From NCBI RefSeq assembly GCF_030463565.1, contig NC_134643.1, positions 213,456,583-213,520,582 on the forward strand: a stretch of DNA of 64,000 nucleotides, in the 5' to 3' direction. Made by a program: the position numbers and the translations under genes. Every line of letters starts with the position of its first letter. Within the stretch, counting starts at the first letter, position 1. The stretch comes from Pelecanus crispus (Eukaryota > Chordata > Aves > Pelecaniformes > Pelecanidae). The notes under the pieces were generated by a model, which saw nothing but the letters and a program-made list of their open reading frames with translations, made no database searches and was not told where the DNA came from. Shown one piece after another: positions 48,916 to 60,300 of the stretch.

Positions 48916-49485
48916 TGTCCTGGTTTCAGCTGGGATAGAGTTAATTTTCTTCCTACCAGCAGGCATAGTGCTGTGTTTTGGATTTAGGAGGAGAAGAATG
49001 TTGATAACATGCTGATGTTTTTAGTTGTTGCTGAGTACTGCTTATGCTCGTCAAGGACTTTTTCAGCTTCCCATGCTCTGCCAGGCGCACAAGAAACTGG
49101 GAGGAGGCACAGCCAGAAGAGTTGATCCAAACTGACCAAAGGGCTATTCCATACCATATGACGTCATGCTCAGGATATAAACTGGGGGGGTTGGCCGGGG
49201 AGCAGCGATCGCTGCTCGGGAACTGTCTGGGTATCGGTCGGCGGGTGGTGAGCAATTGCATTGTGCATCACTTGCTTCGTGTATCATTATTATTATTATC
49301 ATTATTATATTGTTATTATTAGCATTACTCTTTTACTTTATTTCAATTATTAAACTGTTCTTATCTCAACCCAGGAGTGTTTCTCACTCTTACTCCTCCG
49401 ATTCTCTCCCCCATCCCATCAGGGTAGGGGGAGTGAGCGAGCGGCTGCGTGGTGCTTAGTTGCTGGCTGGGGCTAAACCACGACA
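48916..49485 (+). mobile_element. Solo LTR of the ERV-L-like family, copy B, with perfect target duplication
   Basis: A complete 570-bp LTR from TGTCCTGGTTTCAGCTGGGA to CCACGACA is bordered by an exact 5-bp duplication, GGTAT (48911-48915 and 49486-49490). The CRE octamer (49159-49166) and the 18-bp palindrome (49200-49217) are intact, and the TATA region reads GATATAAA. The ATTAAA polyadenylation signal follows the ATT microsatellite. Five-base duplications are typical of ERV-L integrases, and the intact edges define the ends of the family. Confidence 0.95.
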
Positions 49486-49621
49486 GGTATCTACTATTTC
49501 AGCAGCTGGAGCAGATTGCTGTTTAACAGAATAATACTGTAGTATAAATTATGGGCTACATTAAAGGTTTGAATAGTCCTGTAATAACTACAAAACCTCA
49601 AGCCCATGATAGAATTCTAAA

Positions 49622-50140
49622 GAAAAAAGGAACATTCATGAAGAGATACTGCTTACCAGTGGGATATCAACATCTTTGGGAGAAGAGAGGCTGATCAGAG
49701 ATGCTATTGCTCTCCTCAGACAAGATTCAAGATACAAGCATCCAATAGATTGCCTGGAAAGTGTGCGTGCTGAAGCAGAGGATACAACATGGAATGCCCC
49801 TTTCTTGCGGACAGTACAAATACCACCGTGTCCAGAACCTACAGTTTTTCAGATTTCACAAAGTGAAAATATAGTGATGGGCATAGGAAGCAAATGATCT
49901 CTGAAGAAACATCATCTGAAGTTATTTAAGACTTTATAGACAATAACATCTTGAACAGAACCTACAGTAGAACACTGGTATAAAACAGTATCTCCAATGT
50001 GTTGAAAATTTGATGAACAGCCACATTTAAATCCTGATTGCATAAGGATTCTTATGGAGGGGAGCAAGTAACTTGCATGGATTTCCATTGAGAAAGAATG
50101 AGGAGGAAGGGAAACAACTTGAGAGAGAGAGATCTTCAAA
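49622..50140. other. Coding-like island of unknown identity
   Basis: On the plus strand 49622-49897 is open for 91 codons (including LIRDAIALLRQDSRYKHPID and CPEPTVFQISQSENIV). On the minus strand 49657-49838 is also open and ends in a consensus donor (CCACTG followed by GTAAGC), with a weak acceptor. Further on, 49912-50139 minus is open with a Cys-rich phrase (KCGCSSNFQHIGDTVLYQCS) faintly like a sushi module. I cannot tell which strand, if either, is coding. It may be an old repeat or a decayed gene piece. Confidence 0.25.
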
Positions 50141-53100
50141 CTGAAAAGTTTTTACACTTTCTGAGAATATAATTTTACTTCTCATTACCTAAACTTCAAG
50201 GTTTTTCCCACCCCTGGTAACTTTAATTGGATTGAAAAGATTGAGGGCTGAAAACCACAGTAGGCAGGGCGTGAATGAGAAATGGAAAGCTGTTGAGAGT
50301 GGGAGCGACTCTAGGTATATTTTTAATGTGAAAAATGAAGTTTGTACACTTTGCAAAGGTCTGAAGATCACTCTCACTTTTTTTGTTGTAGTCTGCATTT
50401 GGGAATAGGTTGTATCTAAAACCATCTGAAAGTGTTCAAATTTTTCTTGCTAAATGGAAAAAAAGGAATATAAAGTGATGCAACTTTGGACACAATTTTT
50501 TCTATTCAATCCAAAACATTTCAGTTTGCACGGTGGGCAGGGGAGATGAAGCTGTGCATTCACAGACCTTGAGACAGCTCCCTCCACCCATGAGCTGCAC
50601 GATTATAGCTGCATGTGGACCTTGAGGTTCATAAGGCTTGAAAACAATGTAGGTGAGGCTCTTGTGTTCAGGTTTAACACATAGCTAGAGCACAGGGACA
50701 TGCAAGTACTTGAACCCCATAGGGGAAGAACTACAAAAAGTGCTGAGTCTGATGTTAAAAGGCTACTCCAGGTCTTATATATGCAATCTGCTCAGCTTAG
50801 GTCCATCTTAGAAAAGATTAATGGGACATCCAAGATGATTATTCCCCCTGCCCTAAAGCATGATGTTTTCAGTAAGTAGTCCATAATATCCAGAAGATTA
50901 AAATGGATTTATGTCCTTCCTGATGACATTCTTATCCATTGAGATAGACGTCAGGACATAAAAATCCAGTTTTTGAGGTTACTATTATGTACTAACAAGT
51001 GAAACAGTTGCTATAATAACTCTGTAAGTATTCCTTGTGAACTAGTAGAGTTCCAAAGGGGATCTGCAAAGTTGCCATCCAAGAATGTCATTTGCCTTTA
51101 GACTGATGCAGTTGAGTATGAACGGTTCAGAGACTTGAATAAAATTCTTGAAGCTTTCAGGTGAATTTCCCTCTCTCAGAATATTGAAATTTCTTAAGAT
51201 CTTCTCTTAGGAGTTCTTTCACTGTTTATAGTCATGTTAAGAGTCACCAGCATAGGCTGAAGTCTCTGAAAACAGAGAATTTGCAGCCCTCTCATGCTGA
51301 ACAAGTAAGTATCTTAATTTCTCCTCTTTTTGTTCCAACAGCTTGCACATATAGCCCAGTTTATCATCTATATATGATATTATACTCATATATAGGATAT
51401 GATAATCACATATAGTCTCTCTCCATATATATATAAAGTCAGCTAATAGTATTTGTAAATCTGTATTGAATTCACCAAAGAGTTTTAGGATGACCAGATT
51501 TTAGCAAGTCTACTGTTCACATAGAATTTTTCTCCGACTCTTGATGAATATTTAGTAAACATCTTTGTTAGCAATCTCTAAAATCATGACCAGTTCAACA
51601 TGTTTACTTTCATCCTATTTTTATTTCAGGTGATTCATCTAGCAAAATTTCCTACAAAGGCACCAAAATCTCATACACTCTATACATGCACGCTTTGGCA
51701 AAATGATCGTTGCTGGTACAGGAAAGATGGAAAAGGAGGTAAAAAATCAAAGCCGAAGCTAAAACACATGGCATCACCTTTGCAGAAACCTTGAGGGTTT
51801 GACTGAGGTTTCTGAATGACAGCAGTTGAGTCACTTCTCAAATTGCCTTTTTTTTTTTTGAGAGCCAAATCCTTGCAACTAGTATATATCCCCAGCCTCT
51901 TATCAGCCTCTCCTCCAGGCAGACTCTCAGGGATCTTCATGGGTTTGCTTAGTTTCTGCACAGCCTACAATCCTGCATGTGAGTTTCTAGTAAAATACAA
52001 TGATGGACAATACTAATGAAATGTAAATATGCTGTCTATTGCTAGCAAAAATAATTAGGTTTACAAATATACAGTAAAAAAATAAAAAGAAAAATATATA
52101 TTCTTAAATGAATTCATATCAATTAAAGGAAAATTTATACACAGAGAATCCAAAATTTCCCCATGATTACCAAGCTGAGAAATAGAGATATAATTTGAAT
52201 GACAGAGTGTAAAAGGCTTGCCACTTGAAAAGCTCTTTCAAAGTAGTTTTCCTGTAGCTTGTCTGTAAAAATGTTCTCTTTCCAGGAAGGCTTGTACCTC
52301 TCCTTTTTTCCTTTTCCTTAAAGGGCTTCCAAGGTAGAGTTTGGAGTATTGCAAAAGAATTGCTCTCAGTTTTCTTCCAAGAAGATGCAAATGAGACTTC
52401 AAGGCCCCCTATTGCTAGGTTCTGCATACACATGTAGTAAAGATTTAAACTACAAGGCCTTGACCCTGCAAATACTTACACAGCTGCTGCTTAACTTCTT
52501 GAATTTTAACAGATTCTTTGAATTAGCTAGTAAAATCAGGCAGGTGTATAAAAGTGTGGGATCAAGGACTGATTTACACCACTCAGTGAAGCAAAAAGGA
52601 ATATGTAGAATATGATATGCAACCTCATAAGCTGTTATTATCTAATTTAGTTACTAAGCCACTACTTTGATATTAAACTCTTTGCAACAGTTTGTGTTCT
52701 TATCTTGTGTCTGTAGAGCAGTGACTTTCTGATATGTAAGAGGAATTTTTCATACAAAGAAACTGCAAATACAAAGAAACAGCATATACAAAGAAAACTC
52801 TATATTTTCTTTGAAAAGAAAGAAACATTTTTGAATCAAGCTATGTCTTGGCCTAGAGCTTCTCAAGTATAATATTTTCTTCTCTTGTCAGACAATATAC
52901 AATTCATGCTGATTAAAAGTATGTTTGCCATTTAAAGGGTATACCTATAAATACATAAAACAAGTAGTCTGCATTATGAAAGTAAAGATTTGTTTTATGA
53001 ATGACAATTAAAAATAGCAAATAAAACTCATACTGGGAAGATTAAATTGTTAAAAGTCAAATGATGTTCAAGATTGGGAATCTAATCATTAGGAAATAAC

Positions 53101-56100
53101 CCATTATTGCAAGGTAACAATGTTTAACTACCCACACCATTTATTCCACAGCATATTTTATCTCACTAGAGTGTGAAGGCCTCCAAAACATTCTTTTTAT
53201 CCTTCCGGTCAAATCTGTACTTCACTTGGTCAGTGTGAGTTGGTGATTTCACAAGACAAGCAGCTCCTAGGAAGTCTTTTCAGCTTCAGCAAAGAAAACG
53301 ATAACAGGATCATCCTTGGTTATGCTGTTGCTAGTGTTTGGTTCATTTGTTTGATCTATTTTTCCAGGTGGGGTGGTTGCTAAAGGAGAAGCTGAACTGG
53401 GGCATTAGCCAGTTTGTCTTCAGTTCAGCGATCTGGATATTTTCATAGGGAATATAAGGTTTTATCTCCTATTTCCTTCAACTAAGAAAAGTCTAAAATC
53501 CTTATCTTCTTCTGCCCTGTGTGTTCCAGTTACCAGGAAATCATCAGGGAAAAAGAAAGAGTCTGTTGCTTTACTGGCAGATGTGTCTCCAATTCAAAAT
53601 AGTGACTTCCTCCTCCCTTCTCAAACGCAGTTGTTTGGAAGAATAACAGTAGTCATATACTTTCTGGGAAGCAATTGGACTTTGGACTCTTGAGAGGGCT
53701 TAAAAGCATCTCTGTAGCCCTGCAAGTTTGTCCACTCTGAGGATAAAGAACGAAACAGAGACACCATTCCCCTTTTCCATGCTTAGAGCTTCCAAATGAT
53801 TCTCTCCATAATGAGCTCAGTGTGAGGATGGATCAGATTGTCCTTATGAGCAGCTAACTCTTTTCTTATCCTGCACAGGAAGATGTGCCTATCTCCAAAG
53901 AGATAGCACTTTAAAGGTAGAGTGCATATCATTTTCTGTAGTCTGTGACTTGCAAGCACCTATAATATTTATTACTGGATTGTAACTTGACAACTATGCA
54001 AATATTCTCAGAACTGGTTGTCAGTGTTTACGTTTACTAAGAAATGTCAACTTTTCAGAAAAAAAAAGTTTCACTCTCTACTGGAACATTTATTTATTTT
54101 AAAATACCAATAAAGGAATTTTTCAAAACTATTTCATTTAAGCTCAATCAAAATGTTATACGTGATCTGACGCTGACCTTTAAGAATAAATGATTTGTTC
54201 AGACAAACCAAGTCCAACTCTAGCCTATACACAAAATAGATTTTCCAAGCAAAAAGTTTCAGAGGTCTGTTCTGATACAGTTAAGTTTCTGACCCATACA
54301 ATATTCTGATTTGGATGAAATAATATTTTTCTAATGAAAAATATTCCATGTTTTGTATAACTATTTCTAAGGATTTGATTCCTTAGCTTTTCCTGCTCTC
54401 TTGAGTATACAGTTATATTCTGCAAGGAAGAAAGATCAAATTCTGTTTATACCTTGAAACCAGAACAAAATGGTTATAGAACTTGTTATATGTAATTTTT
54501 GTATGATCTTTATAGATCATAACATTTTTTTTTGTTTTGAAGTACTATAACTTTCAATTGACATAATCTGGCGTGCTGAGAGGTTTGGGGTTTTTTTAAG
54601 TGGTAAGAATGCCAGATTTATACATTAGAATCTGATATTTTCCTATATTTTTACTGTTGGTGTATCAAGACCTTTTCCTTATTTTACATTAATGCCACAT
54701 TATCCCATCTACTAATTAAAATGGATATAAAATAAATTATATCACTCAGATGCATACATATGCACTTTAAAGCTCCCGAAAATTACCAGGATAACATAAA
54801 TCAGCTTACCTTAGATAAGAATCAAGTACTTATTATTTATACCATGTGAAACACTTATATATTTTTAGGCAGAAATCTTCCTTGAAGTAAGGAAAAATTA
54901 TTTCCTTCTAAAAAGTTATGCTGTGTTGAGCATCATAAAAATGGCAGCTGCCAGCACATGTGTCAGCTATTTTGAAAGTAATTTACCTGATGGTACTGAA
55001 ATAGATCACGCTTTTAAATAACGATATATCTTCAGGATCTCTGACTTTTTTTATGTGTGTAAATGAATGCATGATGAAGAGAAATGCAAGAAATGATGTG
55101 GAAAAGTCTTGTAAGTAGAGTTCTTGGTTTCCCAGGAGTGGAACCTGAATCAGTATGGCAGTGATTTTTTATTTCCACGTAGTCAGGCAGCAGCTAGTTT
55201 GCAGATACGCACTATAGCTGTCTGAGAGCTGATGAAAACCAGCAAGCCTTTCCTTTGTTTTATAATACTTCAAGATTTATTAATGTTTCTTGGAGAGATA
55301 ACACAATATAAAACCAGTTTCATTAGAATAAACTTATGTTGAACAAGCAAATTCTGTTCCAAATATATTTTGTGGAGAATAGCAAAAGTTATTTTTTTCC
55401 CAAAGTAGAATTATCTCAATAGTTGAGGATTTTTCTTAGCATGCAGGAGGACAGATTTAAATCCTTTCTCCTTTAACTTGGTTGTGGGATTTGAACATGG
55501 AGATTTAATGCGTTATGTGCTGCTCAGTCCTGCTGTGTGAAAAGCCAGTTTCTTACTAACAAAACAAATTTGAAACTATTTTTCTATTTTTGCCATTTGA
55601 ATACATCCAGAGAGTTCGTATGATTAGGGACCAGCAAGAACTTGAATATGGACCTTTCAAGGTCCATAGGAATCTCAAACACTGCCAATATCTATTAGCT
55701 ACGAGACAGAATATTCTAATTTATTTCTGATTTAAAAACAAACAAACAAACAAAAAACCCCAACGCAAATCCACAAACCCAAAACCTCCTGTTTTCCTTC
55801 CACAAACAAATGTAAACAACTTCCAAAACCCCGAAGTTTTACAGAAAATATAATTCTTACTTTCTGGTCTCCCCTACTGCTGGTGATCAGTGGCTACAAA
55901 TGAATAAGTGCAAACTTTTTTTATTTGGTTCTTCTGGAATGTGCTAATTGAGAAAAGAAAGGTTTAGAATGATGACTTATTATCTGTCCATTCTCCTACT
56001 GGGTGTCAAGTCACAGCTTTAGACTTTACCACTTCCATATATTACCCAACCAGGTTAATTTTACATTCAGGAAGCAGAGAAATAGTGATAGATAATTACG

Positions 56101-57227
56101 AATCATACAGAGGAACAAAAGGTGTAAATATTTAAGGCTGAAAAAAGCAAGAATAGGACAAATAAAAGGTGTAAGGACTGCAACCAGAATGTGTCTGGCA
56201 ATAGGACAGATTTCCAGAAGAGGATGTGGAATAAAATAACATATGCACAGGTCAGACTAACATTAAATTGTGTTGGCAACAAATAGGAATGCAACAATGG
56301 AAGCCTTGGTGAGTATGAAAATGTTATGCCAGGTTCTGTACATCTCGTAACAAGTGTCATGCTCTGCCCAGAAGGCTTGCAGTGCTAATGGTCAAAAAAA
56401 CCAAAGAATTCAAAGAAGGGGAATTAAGGTGAGGAGAAATCAAGCCCTGAGGGTGCAATCATTTTTCTGAGTTAGAGGGAAGATGAGGAGCACATGAAGG
56501 TGCTCAGCCCTCCTTGAGAAGAGATATAAGATAACTTGAGGTATGCTCTTAGATCAGTGTCCTACATGGTAGAAAGAGCTCAACAAAACGGATGATATAT
56601 TGTACCCTCTTACCGTCCTGCTCCCCTAGTCTCCTTAAATTGCACGAAAGCCCATTAGCCCAGAGCTCCCTGCTTTTCATTAAACACAGTACTTCTGACT
56701 TCATAACAAAGTTCCTCTCAGCTGTGCCCTCCACTCTTCTTATGTTTCACCTATGCCTCCTAATGTGTCTAAAAGTCCCCAAATTTCCACTCAAAAGCTG
56801 CCTCTATTTACTTGCAAGACACGGCTTGTGGAAACAAGTAGCAAGGCAAAAGTGGCATTAAGTGTAGCATAAAGTGTAAGATTTTCTTTAGGGAAGACAC
56901 TTTAAAATAGCATATCATGCTTCAAGAATTGGTTATCATTATCAAGTTCATCTGTGTTGTAAGTTGTCTTTACTTCTTTAATTAAAATATATCTTTTTAA
57001 GCTACTTGATTCACATTTGTGAGTGTGAAAAATTAGCTCCCAGTACACCAGGAAGTTTAGTATTACTCTCCCAAGGGTGTTTGTAGTAATCTCCTCAAAT
57101 TTAAATCAACTTCTTGCTGCCAATCAAGACCTGGCAGAAGGGTTGCAGTGGGAAAACTGGGCATATGGAATAAGAGTCTGTGGTGCAAATAGAAACTAAA
57201 CCAAGATCTCTTGAGTCCCAGTCTTAC
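50141..57227. other. Non-coding AT-rich DNA, nothing firmly recognised
   Basis: No named repeat or RNA was seen. An ATATAT-rich patch lies at about 51368-51435. A possible plus-strand exon at 51630-51738 has a CAG acceptor after a T-rich tract, an open frame of 36 codons and a GAG/GTAAAA donor, but I do not recognise the peptide and give it little weight. Confidence 0.4.
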
Positions 57228-57354
57228 CTTAACTGCAAGACTCCCAGGTGCCTCATATTTAGCAGATGTGGGTACTCCTGTTGAAGTCATAGTTTCTGTA
57301 GTCCATTTTCCTTTTACTTTTAATGTCTTCTTTTCTGGCTCAGATGTGAGAGAA
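57228..57354 (-). other. Candidate internal coding exon, gene unknown
   Basis: On the minus strand a pyrimidine-rich tract ending TCTTTGTTTTAG precedes the segment, and AAG followed by GTAAGA, a strong donor, follows it. The 127 bases between are open, entering in phase 2 and leaving in phase 0, with 42 full codons (starts SLTSEPEKKTLKVKGKWTTE, ends KYEAPGSLAVK). The Lys/Thr/Ser/Glu-rich composition looks like a disordered or cytoplasmic segment. I cannot match it to a protein family. If real, the surrounding DNA is intron of a minus-strand gene. Confidence 0.35.
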
Positions 57355-60300
57355 CTAAAACAAAGACAGAGAGTATCAGCAGTAAAACTGACCTGCACAA
57401 GATGTCAAGTAAACAACTGAAATATTAAATTGTTTTGTGCTATTTCTTACACTTAACAGAGGAACATATTTATCACACAGCTATCTAATACTATATATGT
57501 TAAATCTAGCACCTGATGAAATTTTAGTTCATAAACATCTACACTATTATAAGTTTGTATTTCTGTAGTACTCACATTACTAAAGCAGGTTTGGTTCACA
57601 ATGGGGGAAATACATTAGGGTTTGAAAAGGCTAAAAGTCCATTAATTCAAGTGAGATGAACTCCTTTTTCTAAAACCAGATCCATAAAACATGTTCCCAT
57701 AAATGGGGAAAATCTGACAAAAGTACCACTGAGGCTTAATTACATTTTTGGAGTGGCTCCATGCTACAGCTTGCAAAGAACATTGACCACTTTTCATTTT
57801 TAATGAAAAATAGCCATGTTTTCTGCCAGGGTCAGAGAGCTCACTATGCTTAATTAACTAATGATTCCTGGGATGCTGATTTTTCAGCTGTGAAACTTTG
57901 TTTGGCCAAGTTGCTCCATCATACCTGTAAAAAAGAGCAGAGAAAAAAGATGCAAGAGTGACTTTTAAGCAACACTTCAATTCCCTTAATCGTAAAAAAA
58001 AAACATGCTAGTCTTCTCCCTTGCTCTAAGTGAGAACAATTTACAAGCAGCCCTCTCTTGTAACAACTGGTTTCAAAGAGTAGTCCCAAAGGTGGGGAAA
58101 TGATAGTTTTGCCTGCCAAATGTATTTAATTAAAAAACCCCTTAAGTTCAGCTAACTTCTGCTGAGCCGATGGCAGTGTTTCACTGGAATTTACGTAGAT
58201 TTTTTACAGGTCTGGGACCTTGAAAAATGAGGGAACCCTGAGCCAAGGGCAGACATGTCTGAGAACTCCAGTAGCTGAAAAATCACAAAAAAATAAATTG
58301 ACTTGGCCCAAAATGAAATCCAGTGTATATATCATTTTGAGTGGGGGAATGTAGTTTACTCACACAATTTTGAAATAAAATAAACAAAAATAAACTGCTG
58401 CTGGATCAATCTGAAATGGTTGATTCATTTGCCTCTGAAATACTGAAAAACTCGGTTTAAAAAACGAAAAATGACATTTCAACACAAACAAGAAATATTG
58501 CATTACAGCTGTCAAAATGACATGTTTGGACACTTATTTCCAAACCAAAATATTAAAATGAAGTATATTTACAAAATTTCAAATCTCTTTTTTCTCATAA
58601 ATATACTAATAATTTATATCCCTCTAAAATTCATTTTTGGGACCAAATTGCCATTGATTAAAAAGTGTGTCTAGGTCTGTGGATAGGGCACAAGAAACCT
58701 CCACAGAAGCAGGATTCTTTTTTTTTTTTTTTTCTTTTAAGGTAACTAGTATTGTAAAGGTCTATTAATTACAAAATTTCTCTTGATTTTTTTTCCTGTC
58801 TGTCTGTTCCACTGAACTTTCCCAGATGGTACTCCCGTGTTAGGGAACCTAGAGATTAATTCTTTGTTCCATAGTATTCTTTTGTTACTCTTGGTAACAA
58901 TGGTCTAGATCCATGTAAGTAGATGGTACTTTACCCTCTTTTTAAAGGATTCTAAAAAAACCCCACCCACCCAACCAAACCTTTTAATCTGTGCTTACAT
59001 GGAAGTTGTCACCCAGATGTATTATACAACTGTAGATGTATAATACAAAGTATATTACCACTATGCTCACCCCTAAGGGGAACCCAATAGCTGATCCTAA
59101 GGAAACCAGGAGTAATGCTGCCCAATATACAAATTTTCTCTGAAGTGCTCTAATGTGGCAAAGCACCCAGTTCCCAATCTGTCTTACAAAAATTGAGCCC
59201 ATGATTGCAACCTTCCTCGCACATAGATTTACCTTCAACTGTAAGAATTCTCAAGAACCTCATGCAGAACCAACAATTCTGGGGTTTTTTCCACCATTTC
59301 TGTGCTGGCAAAAGACCGCTAAACCACTGTACTCTATGGAAATTTAACTACTGGTATACTTTCCCTTCCTCCACTGACACCAAAGAAAGAGAATGTAAGA
59401 ATAATTATAGTAGCCATAGACTGCCCTAGTTTGCATTAGGGCCTCTGCCTTCAGTCAGTCTGAATTATTTTCACCATTATCATTTAAAACATTGAAACAA
59501 TATATTTCTTTTGCTTTGCAGTCTTGCAACACTATCTGGACTATCAGTGCAAGGTGGGGGGGAAGTCATTAAGAAAAGGATTAATTCTGAGAAATGGTAA
59601 ATTGAATTATTGATTGAGAGGTTTCCCGATACTTCACCTAATCCCAGAAAAAAAAAAATTTGCCTGCTTTTGGAAAGCTTTCAAACATTCAGAAGTCCCC
59701 TTTCCATTACATAAAGGAGATGTTGTATAAATAGCCTATAAGAAGTATTTCATTTTATCATCCATAATTGCCTTAGATTGTGTGCCATGCTTAGTCCTGA
59801 GGAACTGGTCATTACTGATGCTGTGATGTATAATGTAGCCCTCCATAACGAACCTTTAAAGAAAATAAAGACCTTCATTCTATTATATATTACATTTATT
59901 TTTGTCTTTACAACACCAAAAATGAAGGCAAAAGGGGCCCTTACCATACACTGTTTAGCTCTCACTGAGGTTCAAAGATTCTCAGGCCACAAAACTTGCT
60001 GAAGTGTATACTCCCTTGCAAGAGAATCATTCTCCAACAGAATTCCAAGCAAAAAGTAAATCTAATCTAATACCTCAGTATGAAAGGGAAGCTATTGAAC
60101 AAATATATTAATTTTCATAATTCACTTGTTATATCTCTATCTTACTTTAAATCTCAGTGATGTCAACAGGGGGCTGCAGCCTATCAGAGAAACCCTCCTC
60201 TAAATCTCTTGTAAGAACACATGTCCTGCTTGGAACTGCACAGAGCTTTGCTTGTGAATTGACATAATTGATACAAGCTGCAGAGAGGTGATAATGCAGG

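Noticed and set aside
57900..57930. Minus-strand acceptor (CTCTTTTTTACAG) with a terminal exon
   Set aside because: The tract is strong, but the following sequence has a short frame, no donor and no poly-A signal placed to define an exon.
58984..59238. Hydrophobic 84-codon minus-strand frame resembling a membrane protein
   Set aside because: No homology recognised; AT-rich DNA often yields hydrophobic frames, and the apparent donor (GGGGTGAGC) has no paired acceptor that I can support.
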